Below, piece after piece: positions 35,790 through 46,790 of a stretch of DNA of 64,000 nucleotides. Within the stretch, counting starts at the first letter, position 1; the number at the start of each line of letters is the position of its first letter. The DNA lies in contig CAVRTA010000004.1 of the NCBI GenBank assembly GCA_963724135.1, forward strand, positions 806,001 to 870,000. The letters run 5' to 3'. The position numbers were made by a program, and so were the translations under genes. The notes beneath the pieces are model-generated. The model made no database searches, was not told where the DNA came from, and saw only the letters and a list, made by a program, of their open reading frames with translations. This stretch comes from DATLGB01 sp963724135 (GTDB lineage Bacteria; Actinomycetota; Thermoleophilia; Solirubrobacterales; Solirubrobacteraceae).

Positions 35790-36559
35790 AGGTCGCGGGC
35801 GCGCGCGTTGTCGTGACCGGCGCGGGCAGCGGCATCGGCCGCGCGACCGCGCTGCGCTGCTCGCGCGGCGGCGGTGAGGTCGTCTGCGTGGACATCGACG
35901 GCGACGCCGCGCAGCGCGTCGCGGCTGAATGTGGGGGAGAGGCGCACGCCTGCGACGTCAGCGACGCGAGCGCGGTGCACGCGCTCGCGGACGCGCTCGG
36001 GCCCGTCGACGTGCTCGTCAACAACGCCGGAGTCGGGGTCGGCGGCCCGTTCCTCGACGCGAGCGTGGATGACTGGGACTGGCTGATGGGCGTCAACCTC
36101 GACGGCGTCGCGTACGGCTGCCGCGCGTTCGGGGCCAAGATGGTGGCCCGCCGTCACGGCCACATCGTCAACGTGGCCTCGGGCGCGGCGTTCGCGATGA
36201 GCCGCGACCTGGCCGCGTACTGCGCCTCGAAGGCCGCGGTGGTCGCCCTCTCGCGCTGCCTGCGGGCCGACTGGGCCGGTTCCGGCGTCGGCGTCAGCGT
36301 CATCTGCCCGGGCCTGATCAACACCGCGATCCACTCCAACAGCCGCATGGTCGGCCCGATGCGCGGCAGCGAGCAGCGCATCGCGCGCGTGTTCGGCCGC
36401 GGCCGCTCGCCCGACGTCGTCGCCAAGGCGATCGTCGGTGCCGTCGAGCGCAACCGGGAGATCGTGCCTGTGGGCCTCGAGGCCGAGGTCGCCTTCCGCG
36501 TACTGCCGCTCGTCCCGGGCCGGCTCCAGAGCCTCGCCGCACGCGCGCGTCTGCCCTGA
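35786..36559 (+). CDS. Short-chain dehydrogenase/reductase
   Basis: 257 residues, classical SDR. Cofactor motif TGAGSGIG (11-18), NNAG (79-82), catalytic S132, Y145 and K149. An Asp at the end of beta-2 (VCVDID) favours NAD(H). Overlaps the upstream monooxygenase by four bases. Resembles the SDR of the mymA locus and probably interconverts an alcohol and the ketone handled by the monooxygenase; this link is inference. Confidence 0.87.
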   Translation: MKVAGARVVVTGAGSGIGRATALRCSRGGGEVVCVDIDGDAAQRVAAECGGEAHACDVSDASAVHALADALGPVDVLVNNAGVGVGGPFLDASVDDWDWLMGVNLDGVAYGCRAFGAKMVARRHGHIVNVASGAAFAMSRDLAAYCASKAAVVALSRCLRADWAGSGVGVSVICPGLINTAIHSNSRMVGPMRGSEQRIARVFGRGRSPDVVAKAIVGAVERNREIVPVGLEAEVAFRVLPLVPGRLQSLAARARLP

Positions 36560-36670
36560 GGCGCCGGGCCCGGCGATCGGACACGGCCTGTTTACAGAGT
36601 CCGACCGCGGGAACGGGAACATGGAGGAAGCCCTGCCACTTCGGGTCCGCCAACGAGAGAGAGGGGTGGC

Positions 36671-37801
36671 ATGCACAGCCCTGTTTCGCAAACGCCCGCG
36701 CGCGCGGCGGCGTCAAGCCGCGGCGCGCTGCTTCTGACCGGTGCCACCGGCTTCGTCGGTGGTGAGCTGCTGGCGCGCTTCGCCGAACGCTCAGACCGCA
36801 CGATCTACGTGCTCGTGCGCGCCGCCGACCCGCGGTCGGCCGCCGAGCGCATCGGTGACAGCCGGGTCATCGCGCTGCCCGGCGACGTGACGCGCCCCGC
36901 GCTCGGCCTGGACTCGCTCGACTCGGTCGCCGAGGAGGTGACCGACATCGTGCACGCGGCCGCCTCGGTCTCGTTCGGGCTCGACCTCGATCGCGCGCGT
37001 GCGATCAACGTCGAGGGCACCCGGCGGATGCTCGAGTTCGCCGGGTTGTGCGCGCGGCGCGGCGCCGGGCTGCGCTCGCTCGCACACGTCTCGACCGCCT
37101 ATGTGGCCGGCCGGCACGCGGGCACGTTCGCCGAGCGTCAGCTGGACGTCGGCCAGCGCTTCCGCAACCCATACGAGCAGTCGAAGTTCGAGGCCGAGCG
37201 GCTCGTGCGCGCGCACATGCCCGACCTGCCGATCAGCGTCTTCCGGCCCAGCATCGTCGTCGGCGACCGGCGGACGGGATGGACGCAGTCGTTCAACGTG
37301 CTCTACGGCCCGCTGCGGATGTTCGCGCGCGGCTCCTACCCCGCCCTGCCCGCGCGCCGCGCCGCGCTGGTCGACGTGGTGTCGGTCGACTACGTGGCCG
37401 ACGCCGTCATCGCCCTCCACGAGCGCGGGGACGGGCGCACCTACCACCTGTGTGCGGGTGACGACGCGCCGACGGTCGGCGAGCTGGTCGACCTCGCGGC
37501 CGAGCACTACGGGCGCCCCGCGCCGGTGAGCCTTCCGCCGCTGCTGTATCGCCGCGTCGTGCACCCCGTGGCGCTGCGCGCCGCGCCCGCGCGCCAGCGG
37601 AGGATGCTGCGCCACAGCGAGGTCTACTTCCCCTACTTCGACGTCGCCACCGTCTTCGACGACGAGCACACGCGGACCGAGCTACTGCCGCTCGGCGTGA
37701 GGCGCGTCCCCGTGACCGCCTATTTCGACCGGCTCGTCGACTTCGCCGAACGCGCCGACTGGGGCAGACGCCAGATCCCCCGGAAGGAGGTGCTGCGATG
37801 A
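36671..37801 (+). CDS. Extended SDR, acyl/thioester-reductase-like
   Basis: 376 residues. Rossmann motif TGATGFVGGELL (23-34), HAAASVSF, and the Y168-x3-K172 catalytic pair in NPYEQSK. The pattern is that of the NAD-binding_4/male-sterility family, which reduces fatty acyl-CoA or carrier-bound acyl groups to aldehyde or alcohol. It lacks the second (C-terminal reductase) domain of full fatty acyl reductases. A strong purine-rich RBS (gagagagaggggtgg) precedes the ATG. Overlaps the wax-ester-synthase gene by four bases, consistent with supplying alcohol for ester formation. Confidence 0.8.
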   Translation: MHSPVSQTPARAAASSRGALLLTGATGFVGGELLARFAERSDRTIYVLVRAADPRSAAERIGDSRVIALPGDVTRPALGLDSLDSVAEEVTDIVHAAASVSFGLDLDRARAINVEGTRRMLEFAGLCARRGAGLRSLAHVSTAYVAGRHAGTFAERQLDVGQRFRNPYEQSKFEAERLVRAHMPDLPISVFRPSIVVGDRRTGWTQSFNVLYGPLRMFARGSYPALPARRAALVDVVSVDYVADAVIALHERGDGRTYHLCAGDDAPTVGELVDLAAEHYGRPAPVSLPPLLYRRVVHPVALRAAPARQRRMLRHSEVYFPYFDVATVFDDEHTRTELLPLGVRRVPVTAYFDRLVDFAERADWGRRQIPRKEVLR

Positions 37802-39168
37802 GGACCGTCACGGAGCGCCTGTCGACGCTCGATGCCTCGTTCCTCGCCGTCGAGTGCCCCGATGCGCACATGCACGTCGGCTGGAAGGCCACCTTCGCTG
37901 CGCCGGCGCGCGGCGCGCGGCCGCCGTTCGCCGAGCTGCGCGACCACATCGAGGCGCGCCTCGGCGCGGCGCCGCGCTACCGCCAGCGGCTCGCCTCCGT
38001 CCCGCTCGGCGCCCATCACCCCGTGTGGGTGGACGACCCGAGCTTCGACATCCGCCGCCACGTGCGCGAGGCGCCGCCTCGGGATCTCGACGACCTCGTC
38101 GCCGACGTGATGTCCGAGCCGCTGCACCGGGACCGGCCACTGTGGGAGCTGTGGCTGTGCGAGCAGCCGGCCGGCGGGCTGGCGATGGTCGGCAAGGCGC
38201 ACCACTGCATGGTCGACGGGCTCGGCGCCGTCGAGCTGACCTCGCTGCTGCTCGACGCCGAGCCCGACCCCGGGCCGCGCGAGCTGCCCGAGACGGGGAC
38301 CTCCCCGTCGCCCGGCGCGCTCGAGCTGCTCACCGAGGCGGTCCGCGACACGGCCGCGGATGCGGCGCGGCTGGCGCGCGCGGTGGCGACGCCGTGGCGG
38401 CTGGCCGAGCCGGTGGCGACCGGCCTGGTGGCCCTCGCCCACGCGGTAGCACCCGTCGCACCGCGCTCGCCGCTCAACCGCGCGTCGTCGCCGCACCGCA
38501 AGCTCGGGCAGCTCTGCCGCGAGCTCGACGAGCTGCGCGCCGTCCGCCACGCCTTCGGCGTCACCGTCAACGACGTCCTGCTCGCCGCGGTCGCCGGCGC
38601 GCTGCGCGGCTTTCTCGCCGAGCGCGACGAGGAACCGCGGGAGCCCCTCAAGGTGATGGTGCCGGTGAGCCGCCGCCAGGCCGGTGACGATCCGGGCAAC
38701 CACATCTCGTTCGTCTTCGTGCAGCTGCCGTGCGACCGCGCTGATCCGGCCGACCGGCTCGCCGCGGTCGCCGGGCAGATGCGCGCCAGCAAGGACGCGC
38801 GCGAACCCGACGGCGCGGAGGCGGCGCTGCGCGGCGCAGCCCTCGCCCCGCGCTTCGTGCAGTCGCTGCTCGCGCGCGCGCTCGCGAGCCCGCGGGTCTT
38901 CAACCTCGTGGTGTCGAACGTGCCCGGGCCGCCCATCCCGCTGTTCCTGCGCGGCCTCGAGCTGCGGGAGGTCTATCCCGTCGTGCCGCTGGCGAAGGAC
39001 CACGCGCTCTCGGTCGGGATGATGACGGTGGCCGGCAAGGCCTGTTTCGGGCTCTATGCCGACCGCCGCACCCTGCCCGACGTCGACGCCTTCGCCGGGC
39101 ACCTCGACCGCGCGCTCGACGAGCTCGTGGCGCTCGCCGAGCGCGACACTAGATTGCTCACCGCGTGA
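37798..39168 (+). CDS. Wax ester synthase/diacylglycerol acyltransferase
   Basis: 456 residues, WS/DGAT family at its usual length. The acyltransferase motif HHCMVDG starts at H135 and is intact (HHxxxDG). Further family motifs include PLWELWLCE, the NDVLLA segment and FNLVVSNVPGPP near residue 375. These enzymes join acyl-CoA to fatty alcohols or diacylglycerol to make storage or envelope lipids at the membrane. ATGA overlap with the reductase-like gene upstream and GTGA overlap with the cytochrome c gene downstream place it in one transcript. Confidence 0.9.
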   Translation: MRTVTERLSTLDASFLAVECPDAHMHVGWKATFAAPARGARPPFAELRDHIEARLGAAPRYRQRLASVPLGAHHPVWVDDPSFDIRRHVREAPPRDLDDLVADVMSEPLHRDRPLWELWLCEQPAGGLAMVGKAHHCMVDGLGAVELTSLLLDAEPDPGPRELPETGTSPSPGALELLTEAVRDTAADAARLARAVATPWRLAEPVATGLVALAHAVAPVAPRSPLNRASSPHRKLGQLCRELDELRAVRHAFGVTVNDVLLAAVAGALRGFLAERDEEPREPLKVMVPVSRRQAGDDPGNHISFVFVQLPCDRADPADRLAAVAGQMRASKDAREPDGAEAALRGAALAPRFVQSLLARALASPRVFNLVVSNVPGPPIPLFLRGLELREVYPVVPLAKDHALSVGMMTVAGKACFGLYADRRTLPDVDAFAGHLDRALDELVALAERDTRLLTA

Positions 39169-39521
39169 AGCGGCTTTTCGTCCTGTTGTGCTCGTGCGCG
39201 CTCCTCGCTGGGTGCGGCGGCTCGGACCCCGGTCCCGCGAGCTCCGACGGGGAGCGCGTGTTCAGGGAGAACGGATGTGGCGGCTGCCACGTGCTCGCCG
39301 CCGCCGGCAGCATGGGCAATGCCGGTCCGAACCTCGACGAGGCGCGCCCGTCCCAGGACGACGTGGCGACGCAGGTCGAGCGCGGGGGCAACGGCATGCC
39401 CGCCTTCGCAGGCAGGCTGTCGGATGCGGAGATCGAAGCCGTCGCGCGCTACGTCAGCCAGGCGGCGTCCCAGACGGCGGCGAAGCTCGGACAGTCGCGT
39501 AGGAACACGGCCGTTCAGTAA
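39165..39521 (+). CDS. Cytochrome c lipoprotein
   Basis: 118 residues from a GTG. The signal peptide ends in lipobox LAGC (C17), so the protein should be membrane anchored. One haem site CGGCH (C38, C41, H42) and the probable sixth ligand M78 in NGMPAF identify a class I cytochrome c. Overlap with the wax-ester-synthase gene suggests co-expression, though a direct role with the oxygenases is unproven. Its maturation would need the Ccm proteins encoded at 43.9-46.8 kb. Confidence 0.88.
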   Translation: MKRLFVLLCSCALLAGCGGSDPGPASSDGERVFRENGCGGCHVLAAAGSMGNAGPNLDEARPSQDDVATQVERGGNGMPAFAGRLSDAEIEAVARYVSQAASQTAAKLGQSRRNTAVQ

Positions 39522-39553
39522 GGGATCCCCGGCTCTCGGCCGAGGCCGAAAAG

Positions 39554-41813
<2,260 letters not shown>

Positions 41814-41830
41814 CTGAATAGCTTCCGCGT

Positions 41831-42292
41831 ATGGCCCATCCCAACGCTGAGTTGATCGAGCGTTTCTACGGCGCGTTCGCGCGCGGCGACGGCGACGCCA
41901 TGGCCGCGTGCTACGCGCCCGACGTCCGCTTCTCGGACCCCGTGTTCGGCGAGCTGCGTGGCGAGGAGGCCGGCGACATGTGGCGCATGCTCACCGGCCG
42001 CGCGGAGGATCTGCAGATCACGCTCGCCGAGCACGACGCGACCGACGGCACCGGCACCGCGCACTGGCTCGCCGACTACACGTTCCGCACCGGCCGCAAG
42101 GTGCACAACGACATCCGCGCGGAGTTCCGCTTCCGCGACGGGCTGATCGCCGAGCATGACGACCGCTTCTCGTTCCACGCCTGGGCGCGGCAGGCGCTCG
42201 GGCCGCCCGGGCTGCTGCTCGGCTGGACGCCGATGCTGCGCGGCAAGGTCTCCAGCGAGGCGCGTTCCGGTCTGAAAGAGTTCCGGAGCTGA
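41831..42292 (+). CDS. SnoaL/NTF2-like protein
   Basis: 153 residues with the cone-fold pattern of SnoaL-like ketosteroid-isomerase relatives: NAELIERFYGAFARGDGDAMAACYAPDVRFSDPVFGELRG at the N-terminus, then RAEFRFRDGLIAEHDDRFSFHAWARQALG. Soluble, small-molecule binding or isomerising role probable, substrate unknown. The stop overlaps the start of the cupin gene (TGATGG), so the pair is translationally coupled. Confidence 0.83.
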   Translation: MAHPNAELIERFYGAFARGDGDAMAACYAPDVRFSDPVFGELRGEEAGDMWRMLTGRAEDLQITLAEHDATDGTGTAHWLADYTFRTGRKVHNDIRAEFRFRDGLIAEHDDRFSFHAWARQALGPPGLLLGWTPMLRGKVSSEARSGLKEFRS

Positions 42293-42666
42293 TGGCCGGT
42301 TACAGCGCGAAAGCGATCGACGAGCTGCCGACCCTGTGGGACGGCTTCGCCAACCTCGTGCGAGCGGGGATGGACATCACCGCCTTTGGTGCCAACATCA
42401 TGAATTTGCCGCCCGACTACTCGACCAAGTCGCACGACGAGGCCGACAGCGGACAGCAGGAGCTCTACGTGGCGCTCAGCGGCTCCGGGACGGTGAACAT
42501 CGGCGACGAGCGGCTGCCGCTCGACGCCGATCATCTGGTCAAGGTCGACGCCGGCACCGAGCGTGTGCTGAGCTCGGGCCCCGACGGGCTGCGAGCGCTC
42601 ATCATCGGCGGCACGCCGGGCCAGGCGTACGACCCGCCCGACTGGAGCTCCTCAGACGAGGCGTAG
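42292..42666 (+). CDS. Cupin-domain protein
   Basis: 124 residues forming one cupin barrel. The first motif is partial (SHDEADSGQQELYVALSGSGTVNIGDE) with His and Glu as possible metal ligands; the second motif (LVKVDAGTERVLSSGPDGLRALIIGG) lacks the usual His. Probably a binding or regulatory cupin rather than a dioxygenase. Coupled to the SnoaL-like gene upstream and overlaps the convergent oxidoreductase by 15 bases. Confidence 0.78.
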   Translation: MAGYSAKAIDELPTLWDGFANLVRAGMDITAFGANIMNLPPDYSTKSHDEADSGQQELYVALSGSGTVNIGDERLPLDADHLVKVDAGTERVLSSGPDGLRALIIGGTPGQAYDPPDWSSSDEA

Positions 42667-43551
42667 GACGAGCTTGCCCCGGACCAGGCCGGTCTCGCTG
42701 AGCCGGTGCGCCTCCGCGGCCTGCTCGAGCGCGAACACCTGGGCCACCGGCAGCCCGAAGCGGCCGGCCTCGAACAGCCGGGCCGCCTCGTCGAGCGCAT
42801 GCCAGGCGCTGGTCCGCGATGTCACGTGCACGCCCAGCGCACCGGCGTCGAAGTCGGCCGTCGTCACCACTGCGCCCGGGTCGCCCGTGAGTTCGACGAG
42901 CGCCCGCACGCCGCCCTTGCCGGCGGTGTCGAAGCCGGCGTCGACGTGGCCGGTGAGCGCCCGGACGCGATCGGCCAGCCCCTCGCCGTAGGTGGTCGGC
43001 TCCCCGCCGAGCGAGCGGACGTAGTCGTAGCCCTGCTCGTTGGTCGTCCCGATCACGCGCGCGCCGCGCGCGACCGCGAACTGCACCGCCGCCGACCCGA
43101 CGCCTCCGGTGGCGCCCTCGATCACCAGCACGGTCCCCTCGCCGACCGCGACGAGGTCGAGCGCGCGCACCGCGGCCTCGCACACCGTCCCGTAGCCCGC
43201 CGCCTCCTCGAACGACATCGCCTCGGGCTTGTGGGCGTGATGCGCCATGACCGCGAACTGCGCCGAGCCGGCGCGCACCGCGGTGCCGAAGACCGCGTCG
43301 CCGGCCGTCACGCCGGTCACGTCCTCTGCGACCTCGTCGACCACCCCGGACACGTCCACGCCCGGGATGTACGGGAACTCAACCTCGATCTGCCCGCCGC
43401 TGCGGACCTTCCAGTCCCACGGGTTCACCCCCGCAGCCCGCACGGCGATGCGGATCTGGCCCGGACCGGCGTGCGGCTCGGGCGCCTCGCCGACGTACAG
43501 GACGTCCGGCGGGCCGAACTCGTCGTACATGAGGGCGCGCATGGCGCCCAA
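42652..43551 (-). CDS. Quinone-oxidoreductase-like NAD(P)H-dependent enzyme
   Basis: 299 residues, zinc-independent medium-chain dehydrogenase/reductase. GroES-like N-terminus (VRAAGVNPWDWKVRSG), cofactor motif VIEGATGGVGSAAVQFA near residue 145 (AxxGxxG type favouring NADPH). No Cys/His zinc ligands at the standard sites. Likely reduces quinones or enones in the cytoplasm. Two start Met codons (43551 or four residues on). Confidence 0.83.
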   Translation of the reverse strand: MGAMRALMYDEFGPPDVLYVGEAPEPHAGPGQIRIAVRAAGVNPWDWKVRSGGQIEVEFPYIPGVDVSGVVDEVAEDVTGVTAGDAVFGTAVRAGSAQFAVMAHHAHKPEAMSFEEAAGYGTVCEAAVRALDLVAVGEGTVLVIEGATGGVGSAAVQFAVARGARVIGTTNEQGYDYVRSLGGEPTTYGEGLADRVRALTGHVDAGFDTAGKGGVRALVELTGDPGAVVTTADFDAGALGVHVTSRTSAWHALDEAARLFEAGRFGLPVAQVFALEQAAEAHRLSETGLVRGKLVLRLV

Positions 43552-43555
43552 GTCT

Positions 43556-43750
43556 CTACCAGGCCTGGTCGCAGCCGCAGTGCGGGCAGCCGACCGACGT
43601 GGAGACCGGCGCCTTGAAGCAAGCTCCGCAGGCGCACTCGTAGAGGGCGTGGTCCTGGGGGCCGCCCGCGCGGCGCGCGGACTCCGTCTCGGTGTGCTGC
43701 TCCTCGCTCGAGGGCTTGGACAGGCGGCGTGGGGGAGCGGAAACGGTCAT
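43556..43750 (-). CDS. Small zinc-ribbon protein
   Basis: 64 residues from an ATG at 43750. A longer open frame upstream runs through a palindromic repeat and is not used. The C-terminal half reads YECACGACFKAPVSTSVGCPHCGCDQAW, with CxC and CxxC knuckles for one zinc. Similar tiny proteins are common in this clade; function unknown. It ends four bases downstream of the oxidoreductase start, on the same strand. Confidence 0.65.
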   Translation of the reverse strand: MTVSAPPRRLSKPSSEEQHTETESARRAGGPQDHALYECACGACFKAPVSTSVGCPHCGCDQAW

Positions 43751-43765
43751 GGTGGAGAAGTGCCC

Positions 43766-43800
43766 TATGGGGTCAGGACCCCACGGGTTACGACCCCATA
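43766..43800. repeat. REP-like palindrome (GGGGTC family)
   Basis: Outer arms TATGGGGTC (43766-43774) and GACCCCATA (43792-43800). A second nested palindrome GGGGTC-AG-GACCCC spans 43769-43782. It lies in the divergent gap between the zinc-ribbon gene and ccmE. Resembles known GGGGTCxGACCCC repeats of other bacteria. Confidence 0.6.
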
Positions 43801-43898
43801 ACGGCACGAAGGTTTCGGCGTTGAAGCTTTCTTGAGATTTCTGGACGCTTTCGTGCGCTGCCGGACGTGGCGGCGACCCTGCGATACTGGCCCCGAGC

Positions 43899-44306
43899 AT
43901 GGACCCGGCCCGCAAGCGCACCATCCGCCTCGTCGTCGCTCTGAGCGCCGCGGTCGCCCTGGCGACGGCACTGATCTACACCAGTTTCAGCGCCTCCTCC
44001 GAGGCCAGGACCCCGAGCCAGCTGCTGGCCGCCGCGCCGTCCGGCGCACAGACGTACGAGCTCACCGGCAAGGTCGCCGACGGCTCGTGGAAGCGCGACG
44101 GCGTCGTCAACGAGTTCCGGGTGCGCGATCGCGCGGGGACCGCCTCGGTACCGGTCCGCTACACAGGGCCGGTCCCGGATCCCTTCCGGGAGGGGCGCGA
44201 GATCGTGATCAAGGTCCGCCGCAAGGGCGACATCTACGTCGGCGAGCGCGGCACACTCGTGACGAAGTGCCCGTCGAAGTTCGCCGAGAAGGCCCCGACG
44301 ACGTAA
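43899..44306 (+). CDS. ccmE: Cytochrome c maturation haem chaperone CcmE, Cys variant
   Basis: 135 residues. One N-terminal membrane anchor (about 10-30) and an OB-fold domain outside the membrane (TYELTGKVADGSW to GDIYVGERGTLVTKCPSKF). Classical CcmE binds haem through His in HxxxY. Here the site reads C124-P-S-K-F128, so Cys replaces His, as in the CxxxY CcmE of type I* systems, and Tyr is also replaced by Phe. It delivers haem to CcmF, whose gene starts four bases after the stop. Confidence 0.88.
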   Translation: MDPARKRTIRLVVALSAAVALATALIYTSFSASSEARTPSQLLAAAPSGAQTYELTGKVADGSWKRDGVVNEFRVRDRAGTASVPVRYTGPVPDPFREGREIVIKVRRKGDIYVGERGTLVTKCPSKFAEKAPTT

Positions 44307-44310
44307 TCCC

Positions 44311-46482
44311 GTGTTCCTCGCAGGGAAGTTCCTGCTCGTCGTGGCGCTGCTGGTCGCGGTCTACGGCGCGAGCGTGTCGCTGGTCGGAGCGCACCGCGGC
44401 AACCGAGCGCTGATCGAGTCGGGCCGCCGGGCCGTCTACGGGCTTGCGCTCTGCCTCGTCGCCTGCTTCGCGCTGCTCGAGGCGGCATTCCTGCGCTCGG
44501 ACTTCTCGTCGCAGCTCGTGGCGACGCACTCGTCGACGACGACGCCCACCTTCTATCGCGCGACGGCGATCTGGTCCTCGCAGGAGGGCTCGCTGCTGCT
44601 GTGGGCGACGCTGCTGGCGCTGTGGTCGAGCCTTGTGCTCTTCCTGACGCGCAACCGGTTGCGCGCGATCGCGCCGTACGCGACCGCCGTCCTGTGCGGG
44701 TTCGCGGTCTTCTTCGTCGGCCTGCTCGTGTTCATGGTGTCGCCGTTCAAGGAGCTGACTCCGGCCCCCGTCGAGGGCAACGGCCTCAACCCGCTGCTGC
44801 GTCACCCGAGCATGATGATCCACCCGCCGATGCTGTACTCGGGCTACACGCTGTTCGCGGTTCCGTTCGCGTTCGCGGTCGGCGCGCTCGTCACCCGCCG
44901 CCTGAACGCCGACTGGATCCGCTCCACCCGGCCCTTCACGCTCGCGGCGTGGGGGCTGCTCGGCTTCGGGATCATCCTCGGCGCCCGCTGGTCCTACACC
45001 GAGCTCGGCTGGGGCGGGTACTGGGCCTGGGACCCGGTCGAGAACGCGTCGCTGATGCCGTGGCTGACCGGCACCGCGTTCCTGCACTCGGTGATGATCC
45101 AGGAGAAGCGCGGGATGCTGAAGGTCTGGAACGTCTCGCTGGTGCTGGCGACCGGCATCCTCGCGATCCTCGGGACGTTCCTCGTGCGCTCGGGCATCCT
45201 CGAGTCGATCCACGCGTTCGGCGCTTCGACCCTCGGGGTGCCGTTCCTGGTGCTGATCGGCCTGATGGTGCTCGGGTCGGTGACGCTCGTCATGCGGCGC
45301 GCGAGCGAGCTGCGCTCCGAGGCGCGCCTGGACTCGCTGCTCTCCCGCGAGGCGATGTTCCTACTCAACAACCTCGTGCTCGTCGCGATGTGCGTGGTCA
45401 TCTTCTGGTTCACCTTCTGGCCGCTGATCTCGGAGGCTCTGGGCAACAAGCGGGCGGTCGGGCCGCCGACGTTCAACTCGTGGATCGGGCCGCTGGCGAT
45501 CGTGCTGGTGCTGCTGACCGGACTCGGGCCCGCGCTCGCGTGGCGCCGCGCCACGGCGGCCAACCTGCGGCGGCAGTTCACGATCCCGGTGCTGGCGGCA
45601 TGTTTGTGCGTCGTCGCGCTCGTCGTCGTGGGTGCCGGCGACGTCAAGGCCGGGCTGCTGTTCGTGCTCGCCGCCTTCTCGGCCGCCGTGCTGGTGCAGG
45701 AGTATGTGCGCGGCGTGCGCGCGCGTCGGGCGATGGCGTCGGAGTCGGTCCCGGTGGCGCTCGTGTCGCTGGTGCGGCGCAACCGCCGCCGCTACGGCGG
45801 CTACCTCGTCCACCTCGGCGTGATCGTCCTGTTCGTCGGCGTCGCCGCGTCGTCGGCGTTCCAGAAGGCGACCGACGTCAGGCTGCAGGCGGGGGAGACC
45901 GCCGGCGTCGGCGGCTATGCGGTCACCTACGTCAAGCCGACCAGCCGGGTGGTCGAGGCACGCAACGGCCGACTGGAGCGGATCGACTTCGGTGCCGTGC
46001 TGCGCCTGCGGCGCGACGGTCGCGACCTCGGCACGCTCGAGACCAAGCGCTCCTACTTCCCCACGAGCGACCCGGCGCTGGGGGCCGTGTCGAGCTTCTT
46101 CGAGGGCGAGTCGACCAGCGAGGTGGGGCTGCGTGCGGGCTTTCTGCGCGACGTGTGGACGGTCGTGGTCCCGTCGCTGGCCGACCTGCGCCCGATCATC
46201 AAGCGCGGGGACCGCGTCTTCAGCGGGCCAGGCGCGAAGCTCACCGACGACCAGCGCAGCGCGTTCCTGGCGGAAGCGCTCACGGGCCTGGCACGCAGCT
46301 ACAGGACCGACACTCCGCCGGCCGATTTCCGCGTGATCGCCTCACCGCTGGTCACCTGGATCTGGATCGGCGCGCTGCTCGCCCTGCTCGGCGGCGCCAT
46401 CGCCATCTGGCCGTCGCCGCGAACGCGGGCCGTCCGCGCCCGGCAGGCCGCGCGCGTGGCCTCCGAGCTCGGCCGCGCTTAG
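44311..46482 (+). CDS. ccmF: Cytochrome c haem lyase CcmF
   Basis: 723 residues from a GTG, about fourteen membrane helices. The WWD haem-handling motif is intact (WGGYWAWDPVENASLMPWL, about residues 232-250), as are P-His regions such as HPSMMIHPPMLYSGY and the C-terminal soluble loop before the last helix. Full length for the family. It attaches haem to apocytochromes outside the membrane together with CcmE. Downstream CcmI-like and SecG genes are close (30 and 5 bases). Confidence 0.92.
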   Translation: MFLAGKFLLVVALLVAVYGASVSLVGAHRGNRALIESGRRAVYGLALCLVACFALLEAAFLRSDFSSQLVATHSSTTTPTFYRATAIWSSQEGSLLLWATLLALWSSLVLFLTRNRLRAIAPYATAVLCGFAVFFVGLLVFMVSPFKELTPAPVEGNGLNPLLRHPSMMIHPPMLYSGYTLFAVPFAFAVGALVTRRLNADWIRSTRPFTLAAWGLLGFGIILGARWSYTELGWGGYWAWDPVENASLMPWLTGTAFLHSVMIQEKRGMLKVWNVSLVLATGILAILGTFLVRSGILESIHAFGASTLGVPFLVLIGLMVLGSVTLVMRRASELRSEARLDSLLSREAMFLLNNLVLVAMCVVIFWFTFWPLISEALGNKRAVGPPTFNSWIGPLAIVLVLLTGLGPALAWRRATAANLRRQFTIPVLAACLCVVALVVVGAGDVKAGLLFVLAAFSAAVLVQEYVRGVRARRAMASESVPVALVSLVRRNRRRYGGYLVHLGVIVLFVGVAASSAFQKATDVRLQAGETAGVGGYAVTYVKPTSRVVEARNGRLERIDFGAVLRLRRDGRDLGTLETKRSYFPTSDPALGAVSSFFEGESTSEVGLRAGFLRDVWTVVVPSLADLRPIIKRGDRVFSGPGAKLTDDQRSAFLAEALTGLARSYRTDTPPADFRVIASPLVTWIWIGALLALLGGAIAIWPSPRTRAVRARQAARVASELGRA

Positions 46483-46512
46483 CAGTGAGCCGTCCGCAAC
46501 CCCCCACGCCTA

Positions 46513-46785
46513 GTGGAAGTGCTGCTCGTGCTCGTCGTCCTCGCGGTCGTCATCTGGCTCGTGGTGGCGCCGCTGCGCCACGGTCGCGAGGCGCGAGAGA
46601 GCGGGGCCGAGTCCGAGCGCGCCGAGCTCGAGGCGCTCAAGGAGGCCAAGTACCGCGAGATCCGCGATGCCGAGCTCGACTACCGCACGGGCAAGCTCTC
46701 GCAGGCCGACTGGCGGGCGCTCGACCGCTCGCTGCGGGCCGAGGCAGTCGAGCTGCTCGACCGCCTCGACCATCTAGACTCCTAG
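46513..46785 (+). CDS. CcmI N-terminus-like small membrane protein
   Basis: 90 residues from a GTG. One N-terminal membrane helix (VLLVLVVLAVVIWLVVAPL), then a charged coiled coil with LEALKEAKYREIRDAELDYRTGKLSQADW. That matches the first part of CcmI/CycH (ALxxxLxELExDxxxGxLxxxDY). The TPR domain of full CcmI is absent. Its position straight after ccmF supports a cytochrome c maturation role. Confidence 0.75.
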   Translation: MEVLLVLVVLAVVIWLVVAPLRHGREARESGAESERAELEALKEAKYREIRDAELDYRTGKLSQADWRALDRSLRAEAVELLDRLDHLDS

Positions 46786-46790
46786 CCCGC

